Notes under the pieces: model-generated
What the model was told of the DNA's origin: nothing
Seen by the model: the letters and a program-made list of their open reading frames with translations, nothing else
The model's database searches: none
Shown here: piece after piece, positions 16,403 through 23,408 of the stretch
Position numbering within the stretch: the stretch's first letter is position 1
How the letters are laid out: each line of letters opens with the position of its first letter
Position numbers and translations under genes: made by a program
Origin: Yeosuana aquiaggeris
GTDB taxonomy: Bacteria; Bacteroidota; Bacteroidia; Flavobacteriales; Flavobacteriaceae
DNA length: 64,000 nt
Direction: 5' to 3'
Assembly (NCBI RefSeq): GCF_044003965.1
Contig: NZ_JBAWKC010000005.1
Coordinates: forward strand, 186,001 to 250,000

Positions 16403-18139
16403 CTAAATTTCACAACTACCGGTATGTTGAACTCTAGAAATGTGATTACCATGTTCATCATATAAATGCACTGCACAAGCCAAACATGGATCAAATGAAT
16501 GTATGGTTCTAATAATTTCTAATGGTAATTCTGGGTCTGCAACAGGAGTTCCAATTAAACAAGACTCATAAGCTGAACGTTCTCCTTTTGGATCTCTTGG
16601 AGAGGCATTCCAGGTTGTTGGTACCACTTGCTGATAGTTCTCAGTTTTTCCATCTTTAATTTTAATCCAATGTGCTAAAGCACCTCTTGGAGCTTCCATA
16701 TAACCCACTCCTTTTGCTTCTGATGGCCAAGTGGAAGGTTCCCAATTTTCAGTGTTAGCCATTCTCTCATCACCATTTTTTATGTTACTAATTAAGGTAT
16801 CATAAAATTCCATAGTCCAATTAGCAACTAATTGCGTTTCAATACCGCGAGCTGCTGTTCTTCCTAACGTAGAGAAAAGGGCATCCACAGGAACATTTAA
16901 ATGTGCTAAAGCAGCATTTACGGCTTCTTGTATTTCCTTATTACCTCTTCCATAGCCTACTAAAAGTCTAGCTAAAGGACCCACTTCCATAGGCTTACCT
17001 TTCCATCTTGGTGTTTTTACAAAACTGTACTTTTCGTCAACATTCAAATGCTCATATGGTGGTTTTGGACCAGAATATTTAATATTGGTTTCTCCTTCCC
17101 ATGGATGTCTTCCAGTATCTTTTCCCTCAGCATAATTATCATACCAGGAATTATTTACAAATTCCTCAATTTCATCACTACTTCTATGGTTAACATCCAG
17201 AACATTGGACAAGTCATTATTTAAAATAACACCTTGTGGGAATTTAAAATTAGATTGGTCAGCATAGCCATTAACTGGGAAATCACCATATGACATGTAA
17301 TTACCAAAACCTTTTCCAATGGCGCCCCAATCTTTATAGAACGATGCAATAGCCAACAGATCAGGAATATATACTTGCTCAATAAAGCGTTTTCCTTCAT
17401 CAAGAAGCGATTTAACCATGGCCAATCTTTCTGCATTAATACCTCCTGGGTTTTCAGTATTAATAGCGCAAGCCATTCCACCAACTAAATAATTTGGATG
17501 TGGATTTTTACCTCCAAATATGGTGTGGACTTTAACAATTTCTTTTTGCCATTCAAGTGCTTCCAAATAATGAGCCACTGCCATTAGATTGACCTCAGCA
17601 GGTAATTTCATTTGAGGATGACCCCAATAACCGTTTGCAAAAATTCCTAACTGCCCACTTTCAACAAATTTGGTGATGCGTTTTTTAATATCTGAAAAAT
17701 ATCCTGGTGAGCTTTTTGGCCAATTGGATATACTTTGTGCTAATTCTGATGTCTTTTGTGGATCAGCTTGTAAGGCATTTACAACATCAACCCAATCTAA
17801 AGCGTGCAAGTGATAAAAGTGAATGGTATGGTCATGCATATACAAAGCACCTTCCATAATATTTCTTACCATTTCGGCATTTGGTGGAACCGCAATACCT
17901 AAAGCGTCTTCTACCGCTCTTACTGATGTCAACGCATGTACAGTGGTACACACACCACAAGTTCTCTGCACAAAAGCCCAGACATCTCTAGGATCTCTTC
18001 CCTTAACAATTTCTTCAATGCCTCTTACCATGGTACTGGAGCTATAGGCATCTACTATGATTCCATCTTTAATTTCTGCTTCTATTCTTAAATGACCCTC
18101 AATTCTGGTAACAGGATCAACTACTATTCTATCTGCCAT
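16403..18139 (-). CDS. hyaB: [NiFe] hydrogenase large (catalytic) subunit precursor
   Basis: A 578-residue catalytic subunit. The nickel-iron ligands are all present: RTCGVCTTVH (C61, C64, H68) and DPCLACAVH (C552, C555, H558). After H558 comes a 20-residue tail (LYDEHGNHISRVQHTGSCEI), the extension removed by the HyaD protease. Family-typical blocks such as DPVTRIEGHLRIE and LARLLVGYGRGNKEIQ are intact, and the length matches group 1 respiratory enzymes. It lies between hyaA and hyaC with gaps of 11 and 16 bases. The mature protein should be exported with HyaA through the Tat system. Confidence 0.97.
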   Translation of the reverse strand: MADRIVVDPVTRIEGHLRIEAEIKDGIIVDAYSSSTMVRGIEEIVKGRDPRDVWAFVQRTCGVCTTVHALTSVRAVEDALGIAVPPNAEMVRNIMEGALYMHDHTIHFYHLHALDWVDVVNALQADPQKTSELAQSISNWPKSSPGYFSDIKKRITKFVESGQLGIFANGYWGHPQMKLPAEVNLMAVAHYLEALEWQKEIVKVHTIFGGKNPHPNYLVGGMACAINTENPGGINAERLAMVKSLLDEGKRFIEQVYIPDLLAIASFYKDWGAIGKGFGNYMSYGDFPVNGYADQSNFKFPQGVILNNDLSNVLDVNHRSSDEIEEFVNNSWYDNYAEGKDTGRHPWEGETNIKYSGPKPPYEHLNVDEKYSFVKTPRWKGKPMEVGPLARLLVGYGRGNKEIQEAVNAALAHLNVPVDALFSTLGRTAARGIETQLVANWTMEFYDTLISNIKNGDERMANTENWEPSTWPSEAKGVGYMEAPRGALAHWIKIKDGKTENYQQVVPTTWNASPRDPKGERSAYESCLIGTPVADPELPLEIIRTIHSFDPCLACAVHLYDEHGNHISRVQHTGSCEI

Positions 18140-18150
18140 AATTCTAATTT

Positions 18151-19275
18151 TTAAGAGTCAATATTTTTTTCGTTTGATATACCTCGATTAATTCTGCTTG
18201 TTAATTCTTTCCTTTTAGAAATGTTGGCTGCAATAGCATGTACAGCTAAGCCACCCGCTAAAATACCTGCTCCAACTTTTCCTATATCATCGGCCAGTCC
18301 TTCCTCATGTAGCCCCGGAACTTTGGTTAATCTTTCATAGAATGGTCCATTATCCCAGAAATTTGCTTCACTACAACCAATACAACCATGTCCTGACTGA
18401 ATTGGATAACTCACACCATTATTCCATTTAATGGTTCCACATGAATTGTAAGTCATAGGTCCTTTACATCCTAACTTATAAAGACAATACCCGTCTTTAG
18501 CATTTTTGTCATCAAATGTTTCAGCAAACAATCCGGCATCATAATATGGTCTTCTATAACAACTATCATGTACTCGTTTTGCATAAAATGCTTTTGGTCT
18601 TCCTAATCGATCTAATTCTGGTAATCTACCAAAAGTGACTAAATGCACAATAACTCCGGCCATCACTTCCCCAATTGGAGGGCAACCCGGAACTCGTATA
18701 ATTGGTTTATTTTTTATGATTTTATGAATTGGTGTGGCGTTTGTAGGATTTGGTCTTGCTGCCTGTACACAACCATTAGTTGCACAACTACCCCAAGCAA
18801 TAATAGCTTTAGCTCCTGCCGCAGATTCAATTAATAAATCTTTAGCTGATCTTCCTCCAATACAACAGTAATTACCATCATCGCCCATAGGCACAGAACC
18901 CTCAACACAAAGAATATACTCACCCTTGTATTTTTCCATGGTGGCTTGTTTAGCAGCTTCTGCTTGATGTCCTGAAGCAGCCATTAAGGTTAATGTATAA
19001 TCTAAAGAAATTTTATCAAGAATAATATCTGCCACAATTGGGTGGTCAGAACGAATAAAAGATTCGCTGCAACAAGTACACTCTTGGAAATGTTCCCAAA
19101 TTACTGGTACCCTGTGTGTAGTTTCAAGAGATTTTGCCACTTGACCAACCATAGAGTTTTCCAATCCCATATAGGCAGCAATATAGGTGGCAAACTTCAT
19201 GAAATCTCTTCTACTATAGCCCTGTTTTATTATGCTCTCATAATAAGTTTCTCTTAATTCGTTGTTTTTAGCCAT
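18151..19275 (-). CDS. hyaA: [NiFe] hydrogenase small subunit, oxygen-tolerant type
   Basis: A 374-residue Fe-S subunit with a long Tat signal (SRRDFMKF, RR at 22-23) and a C-terminal anchor helix (VGAGILAGGLAVHAIAA). The proximal cluster motif is ECTCCSES (C66, C68, C69), with the extra middle Cys of oxygen-tolerant group 1d enzymes instead of the usual CTGC. A second Cys-rich point, GNYCCIGGR, is where such enzymes carry another supernumerary cysteine; the exact column needs alignment. Later Cys/His blocks (RVHDSCYRR, YCLYKLGCKGP, GHGCIGCSE) supply the medial and distal clusters. It is the first gene of the minus-strand operon. Confidence 0.96.
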   Translation of the reverse strand: MAKNNELRETYYESIIKQGYSRRDFMKFATYIAAYMGLENSMVGQVAKSLETTHRVPVIWEHFQECTCCSESFIRSDHPIVADIILDKISLDYTLTLMAASGHQAEAAKQATMEKYKGEYILCVEGSVPMGDDGNYCCIGGRSAKDLLIESAAGAKAIIAWGSCATNGCVQAARPNPTNATPIHKIIKNKPIIRVPGCPPIGEVMAGVIVHLVTFGRLPELDRLGRPKAFYAKRVHDSCYRRPYYDAGLFAETFDDKNAKDGYCLYKLGCKGPMTYNSCGTIKWNNGVSYPIQSGHGCIGCSEANFWDNGPFYERLTKVPGLHEEGLADDIGKVGAGILAGGLAVHAIAANISKRKELTSRINRGISNEKNIDS

Positions 19276-19330
19276 AATGAAAAATTAGATTAAAAAAAAT
19301 GAGATATTCTATATTTTAAAAAGAATGAAT

Positions 19331-19404
19331 TAAAACTAGAAAATCATTCTAAGAAAAAACATGACATTTGTCATATTATTAATTCTTGTAAATATTTATT
19401 ATTG
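19331..19404. promoter_or_regulatory. Symmetric divergent hyaA/hypA promoter with central palindrome
   Basis: ATGACATTTGTCAT (19361-19374) is a palindrome with perfect 6-bp arms, of the kind bound by Crp/Fnr regulators. On each side a 7-of-8 match to TAnnTTTG lies with its centre exactly 33 bases from the palindrome centre. The hyaA box is TAGTTTTA on the minus strand (19331-19338) and the hypA box is TATTATTG on the plus strand (19397-19404). This puts the site near -40 of both promoters, the class II activator position. Regulator identity is inferred. Confidence 0.6.
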
Positions 19405-19446
19405 TTTTATATATCAATAAGTTAAACTCTAAAAAATATTAACTAA

Positions 19447-19788
19447 ATGCATGAATTATCGATAGCGTTGGGTATAGTTGATATTGCTGAAAAAGAAATA
19501 AAAAAAGCTAGAAAAAATAAAGTTGAATTCATTGAACTTGAAATAGGCACTCTGGCAGGAATTGAATTTGATTCTTTAGAGTTTATTTGGCCAGTAGCGG
19601 TTAAAAACACCGTTTTAGAAGGTGCTGAAAAAAAAATTAATATTATAGAAGCGGAAGCAAAATGCGGAGAATGTAATCATATTTTTAAAGTTGAAAAAAT
19701 TTATGATTCTTGTCCTGAATGCAACAGTTACCTTAAAGGCATCATTAAAGGTAAGGAGCTCAGAGTAAAATATTTAGAAGTGTCATAA
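19447..19788 (+). CDS. hypA: Hydrogenase nickel incorporation protein HypA
   Basis: A 113-residue nickel metallochaperone. It begins MHELSIALGIV, in which the N-terminal amine and His2 bind nickel, and has a zinc site made of two CxxC pairs (CGEC near residue 77 and CPEC near residue 94). It delivers nickel with HypB to the HyaB precursor. Length and motif spacing are normal. It opens the plus-strand hypABC operon, divergent from hyaA. Confidence 0.96.
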   Translation: MHELSIALGIVDIAEKEIKKARKNKVEFIELEIGTLAGIEFDSLEFIWPVAVKNTVLEGAEKKINIIEAEAKCGECNHIFKVEKIYDSCPECNSYLKGIIKGKELRVKYLEVS

Positions 19789-19842
19789 TTTCATCAAAAC
19801 AATAAGTTAATCGTATTTATTAAAAAATTAAAATAAACTCTT

Positions 19843-20649
19843 ATGTGTGGAACTTGCGGTTGTGGATCAGAAGAAAACGGTGTGACCATTCAAAATCCTA
19901 AAGATGTAAAAACTCATGAACATCACCATCACCATGATCACGACCATGACCATTCTCACAGCCATGACCATGAACATAGTCATTCTCATTCTGACAATCA
20001 TCATCATAAAACGGTTATAGATCTTGAGCAAGATATTTTGCAACATAATGATGTTATGGCGGCCAGAAATAAAGGTTATTTTGAAGCTAAAAATATATTT
20101 GCCTTAAATTTAGTAAGTTCCCCTGGTTCGGGAAAAACATCCATTTTAGAAAGAACTTTAACCGATTTAAAAAATGAAAAATCATTTTATGTCATAGAAG
20201 GAGACCAGCAAACCTTGAATGATGCCAATAGAATTGATGCTTTAGATATTCCTGTGATTCAAATCAATACAGGAAAAGGTTGCCATTTAGAAAGTGATAT
20301 GGTTTATGAGGCCGTTAAAAAATTAAATATAAAAGACAACTCTATTTTAATGATTGAAAATGTGGGCAACCTAGTTTGCCCATCTATGTTTAACTTAGGT
20401 GAAAATAAGCGTGTGGTAATAATCAGTACCACTGAAGGAGAAGACAAACCCATTAAATATCCTGACATGTTTCACACCTCAGATATTTGCATCATAAATA
20501 AAATAGATTTATTACCTTACTTAAATATTGATATTGAAAAGTTAAAGTCCTATGCTTTACAAGTGAATCCTAAATTGAAATTTTTTGAGGTTTCTGCGAC
20601 TACGGGTGAAGGCATGGAAGCTTGGTATAAGTGGCTAAAAGAAAATTAA
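19843..20649 (+). CDS. hypB: Hydrogenase nickel incorporation GTPase HypB
   Basis: A 268-residue GTPase that drives nickel insertion. The N-terminus MCGTCGCG is the high-affinity nickel motif of HypB. Residues about 26-52 form a His-rich stretch (many HHHHDHDHDH units) for nickel storage. The GTPase domain has the P-loop SSPGSGKTS, the ENVGNLVCPS block with the metal-binding Cys, and NKIDLLPYL as the guanine-binding motif. It lies 54 bases after hypA and 17 bases before hypC. Confidence 0.96.
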   Translation: MCGTCGCGSEENGVTIQNPKDVKTHEHHHHHDHDHDHSHSHDHEHSHSHSDNHHHKTVIDLEQDILQHNDVMAARNKGYFEAKNIFALNLVSSPGSGKTSILERTLTDLKNEKSFYVIEGDQQTLNDANRIDALDIPVIQINTGKGCHLESDMVYEAVKKLNIKDNSILMIENVGNLVCPSMFNLGENKRVVIISTTEGEDKPIKYPDMFHTSDICIINKIDLLPYLNIDIEKLKSYALQVNPKLKFFEVSATTGEGMEAWYKWLKEN

Positions 20650-20666
20650 TTCAAAACAAAGTAATC

Positions 20667-20927
20667 ATGTGTCTTTCAATTCCAGGAAAATTAATAGAAA
20701 TAACAGGTCAGTTAGATGAAACATTTAGAACAGGAAAAGTATCTTTTGATGGCGTTATTAAAGAAGTGAGTCTTACGCTTGTTCCGGAAGCAAAGGTAAA
20801 TGACTATGTGATGGTGCACGTTGGCGCCGCTATTAGTGTTGTGGATGAAATTGAAGCTAAAAAAACTTTTGACTTATTAAAGCAATTAAATGAATTGCAG
20901 GATTTAGATCCCCCAGAACTAAATTGA
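20667..20927 (+). CDS. hypC: Hydrogenase assembly chaperone HypC
   Basis: An 86-residue HypC/HupF chaperone that works with HypD to build the Fe(CN)2CO unit and carries it to the large subunit. The start at 20667 is chosen because it gives MCLSIPGKLIEI, where Cys2, exposed after Met removal, is essential. An upstream in-frame ATG at 20631 would overlap hypB and bury that Cys. The OB-like core ends in a helix and an acidic tail (DLDPPELN). A terminator hairpin follows 67 bases downstream. Confidence 0.95.
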   Translation: MCLSIPGKLIEITGQLDETFRTGKVSFDGVIKEVSLTLVPEAKVNDYVMVHVGAAISVVDEIEAKKTFDLLKQLNELQDLDPPELN

Positions 20928-20994
20928 TACAGTAAAAAAAACATTTTCTGATATTTTCCATTTTACGAAGAATACAAAGAATTTTTCTTAATAA

Positions 20995-21030
20995 AAGCCT
21001 GAGCGTTTCAATTTCTCAGGCTTATTTGTT
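20995..21030 (+). terminator. Terminator of hypABC
   Basis: A 9-bp stem (AAGCCTGAG and CTCAGGCTT) with an 11-base loop is followed by TATTTGTT. It ends the hyp unit before the two-component genes. Confidence 0.75.
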
Positions 21031-21062
21031 CTATATCATTAAAATTTTCTTTTCTTAATTCT

Positions 21063-21080
21063 TTTTAAGCAAATCTTAAG
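21063..21080 (+). promoter_or_regulatory. TTAAG direct-repeat box, copy 1 (regulator promoter)
   Basis: An 18-base sequence, TTTTAAGCAAATCTTAAG, contains the direct repeat TTAAG-N6-TTAAG with an 11-base period, the format used by OmpR/PmrA-type response regulators. The TTTG of a -7-like box (TAATTTTTG, 21112-21120) starts 37 bases downstream of the box end. Identical copies are at 23159 and 23327, so autoregulation is likely. Confidence 0.7.
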
Positions 21081-21124
21081 GTAACTTTAATAGTTTTTTG
21101 AAATTAAAAAATAATTTTTGCATC

Positions 21125-21793
21125 ATGAAGATATTAATTGTTGAAGACGAAACAGGAATCTCCAATTTTCTAAAACAAGGCTTGGAAGAAGAATCATACT
21201 CTGTGGATGTTGCTGACAACGGAAAAACAGGCTTAGAACTTGCTTTGTCTGGTATTTATGATTTGCTACTATTAGACTGGATGCTCCCAGGTATGAGTGG
21301 TATTGAAATTTGTCATGAATTTAGAAAAACATTTAATGAAACACCCATAATATTTTTAACGGCAAAAGACACCGTGGATGAGACCATTTTCGGACTACAA
21401 TCTGGTGCCAATGATTATATTAAAAAGCCCTTCCACTTTGATGAGCTTTTAGAACGTATTAAAGTACAGTTAAGAGCAAAATCCGTAGAACATTCTACAT
21501 TTACAATTGGAAATATTACCTTGAATATTAAAACACATAGAGTTTTTAAAGCAGATGAAGAGATTATGCTAACTCAAAAAGAGTTTTCTTTATTAGAATA
21601 TTTGTTAAAAAATAAAGGAGTCGTTTGCACCAGAACTAGTATTATTCAAAATGTTTGGGATATACATTTTGATTATAATACCAGTGTTATTGATGTATAC
21701 ATCAATGCGTTAAGAAAAAAACTGAAGTTAAATCCACAGGAAGATTTTATTCAAACCATAAGAGGTATTGGATATATTGCTGAAGAATTATGA
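21125..21793 (+). CDS. OmpR/PhoB-family response regulator
   Basis: A 222-residue regulator. Residues 1-120 form the receiver domain: the acidic pocket in ILIVEDE, the phosphoacceptor Asp in LLLLDWMLPG near residue 51, and the Lys in YIKKPF. Residues 125-222 are a winged-helix DNA-binding domain ending in YINALRKKLKL and RTIRGIGYIAEE. The start at 21125 (MKILIVED) is chosen over an upstream ATG at 21098, which would add nine unusual residues. Its stop overlaps the kinase start by four bases. It probably controls itself and the RND pump through the TTAAG boxes. Confidence 0.93.
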   Translation: MKILIVEDETGISNFLKQGLEEESYSVDVADNGKTGLELALSGIYDLLLLDWMLPGMSGIEICHEFRKTFNETPIIFLTAKDTVDETIFGLQSGANDYIKKPFHFDELLERIKVQLRAKSVEHSTFTIGNITLNIKTHRVFKADEEIMLTQKEFSLLEYLLKNKGVVCTRTSIIQNVWDIHFDYNTSVIDVYINALRKKLKLNPQEDFIQTIRGIGYIAEEL

Positions 21794-23175
21794 AATTAAG
21801 TTTTAGAAATAGAATTGCTTTGAATTATATGATAGCTACTGCCGTCATTATGGCCATCATATTTAGTGTTGTTTTTTTTATAGTTCAAGAAACCATGTAT
21901 CAAAATATAGATAATAATTTAAATTTTGAAGCATCAAAACATTCTGGTGAAATAAAAATAATTGGTGAGTCTATTCAATTTATTAATAAAGCAGAATGGG
22001 AAGAAGTTGAACATAAAGAGATTCAAATAAATCCCATTTTTATTCAGATAATTGATGTTAATGGCAAACTAATGGATAAATCACCCAACTTAAAAAGTGA
22101 TGTTTTACCATTTAAAAACATCAACGAATACGGCACTCATTTTAATACCAATTTAAAGGACCAAACTATACGGCAAATTCAAAAACCTATTGAAAGCAAT
22201 GGTGTAACTAAAGGTTATATGTTGGCCGCTATGACCCTGGAACCATCCATGATGGTTCTAAATAAATTAAGAAACACTTTATTAATTTCCTATTTAGTAA
22301 TGCTTTGTGGTCTGTATTTTATTTCCAGATATCTTGCTGGAAGGAGTATTATACCTATTAAAAATATTACACAAACCACTAACAGAATTACCAAAAATAA
22401 TTTAAATGAACGTGTTGAACTGCCGGTTTATAAAGACGAATTATATGATTTATCCTCGGGCATCAATCAACTTTTACAACGCATTGAAAATGCCATTGAA
22501 AGAGAACGTCAATTCACATCAGATGCTTCACATGAGTTACGAACGCCACTTGCTTCCTTAAGAGGCACATTAGAAGTATTAATTAGAAAGCCAAGAGAGA
22601 TAAAGGAATATGAAGAAAAAATAACTTATAGCCTTACAGAAATAGATAGAATGACTGAGACCACAGAACAATTATTATTGTTAGCCAGATTAGATGCTAA
22701 CAACAATGAATTGAATAAGATACTAATTTCACTACCTTCTCTTATTAATGAAATTTTAGTTAGATATGATAAGGATATTCTTATAAAGAATTTAAAAGTT
22801 GAACTCCAAATACAAAATAAAACTGAACTTTTAGTTCCAAAATACCATGCCAACCTCATATTGGATAATATTATTAACAATGCCATTAAATATTCAAAGC
22901 ATAACCAATCTATTATCATCCAAATAATATCCATAGACAACAGCATTCTTTGTAAGATAAAAGATGAAGGCATTGGCATAAAACACGAAGACATTCCAAA
23001 TGTCTTTAATCATTTTTTTAGATCTGAAGCATTAGAGCATAAACACATTTCAGGAAATGGTTTAGGACTTTCTATTGCACTGAAATCAGCTGAAGCCATT
23101 AATGCAATTATCAGCTTAGAAAGTGAACCCAATGCCGGAACTACTTTTAAAATTAATTTTTTAAGCAAATCTTAA
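21790..23175 (+). CDS. Sensor histidine kinase of the metal-efflux system
   Basis: A 461-residue membrane kinase. Helix 1 is at residues about 8-32, a periplasmic sensor region of about 125 residues follows, and helix 2 lies near 160-180. Then come a HAMP linker, the phosphoacceptor box SDASHELRTPLASLRG near residue 245, and an ATPase domain with LDNIINNAIKYS, DEGIGI and GNGLGLSIA. The architecture is like CusS/CzcS-type metal sensors. The periplasmic segment has no obvious Cys or His cluster, so the ligand is unknown. The last codons (FLSKS and stop) contain copy 2 of the TTAAG box. Confidence 0.92.
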   Translation: MKLSFRNRIALNYMIATAVIMAIIFSVVFFIVQETMYQNIDNNLNFEASKHSGEIKIIGESIQFINKAEWEEVEHKEIQINPIFIQIIDVNGKLMDKSPNLKSDVLPFKNINEYGTHFNTNLKDQTIRQIQKPIESNGVTKGYMLAAMTLEPSMMVLNKLRNTLLISYLVMLCGLYFISRYLAGRSIIPIKNITQTTNRITKNNLNERVELPVYKDELYDLSSGINQLLQRIENAIERERQFTSDASHELRTPLASLRGTLEVLIRKPREIKEYEEKITYSLTEIDRMTETTEQLLLLARLDANNNELNKILISLPSLINEILVRYDKDILIKNLKVELQIQNKTELLVPKYHANLILDNIINNAIKYSKHNQSIIIQIISIDNSILCKIKDEGIGIKHEDIPNVFNHFFRSEALEHKHISGNGLGLSIALKSAEAINAIISLESEPNAGTTFKINFLSKS

Positions 23176-23176
23176 G
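23159..23176 (+). promoter_or_regulatory. TTAAG direct-repeat box, copy 2 (end of kinase gene)
   Basis: The same 18 bases as copy 1, TTTTAAGCAAATCTTAAG, overlap the kinase stop codon. The TTTG of a weaker -7 match (TTTATTTG, 23208-23215) starts 36 bases downstream, and TTTGCATCA after it resembles the regulator promoter. It may drive the candidate small RNA that follows. Confidence 0.6.
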
Positions 23177-23220
23177 AAATAAATAATAATTTTAAAAAAA
23201 AATATTCTTTATTTGCATCA

Positions 23221-23305
23221 TAATTTAAGAGATCATTAATTTTTTAATTAATTTAATTTCTTAAACGGTTGGTTAGGTTCGGGGTGGTTCCCGAACCTTT
23301 TTTTT
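23221..23305 (+). ncRNA. Candidate small RNA between kinase and RND pump
   Basis: No convincing frame exists in the 233 bases between the kinase and the pump. The segment runs from a predicted start just after the copy 2 promoter to a strong intrinsic terminator, giving about 85 nt. It holds an AT-only hairpin (ATTAAT ... ATTAAT) and a G/T-rich stretch (ACGGTTGGTTAGGTTCGGGG). A leader or untranslated kinase 3-prime end is the alternative. No known family is recognised. Confidence 0.4.
23275..23305 (+). terminator. Strong terminator before the RND operon
   Basis: A GC-rich 9-bp stem (AGGTTCGGG and CCCGAACCT) with a six-base loop is followed by eight T residues. It isolates the regulator/kinase unit from the pump operon. 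Confidence 0.93.
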
Positions 23306-23326
23306 GATTGTAAGTCAACTTCTCCA

Positions 23327-23384
23327 TTTTAAGCAAATCTTAAGGCACTGATTGGATAAATCTTAGTTATACATTTTAAATTTG
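23327..23384 (+). promoter_or_regulatory. TTAAG box copy 3 and promoter of the RND operon
   Basis: The box TTTTAAGCAAATCTTAAGG (23327-23345) shares 19 bases with copy 1. TAAATTTG (23377-23384) is an exact -7 match whose TTTG starts 37 bases after the 18-base box, the same distance as at the regulator gene. A TTG at 23352-23354 with a 22-base spacer may be the -33 element. Confidence 0.75.
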
Positions 23385-23408
23385 TAATGTAATTAAATAC
23401 ACCCAGAA

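Noticed and set aside
16900..19260. Frames on the plus strand inside hyaA and hyaB
   Set aside because: They are antisense shadows of strongly conserved hydrogenase genes.
20631..20666. Upstream ATG extending HypC
   Set aside because: It would hide Cys2 of MCLSIPG, which must follow the initiator Met, and it overlaps hypB.
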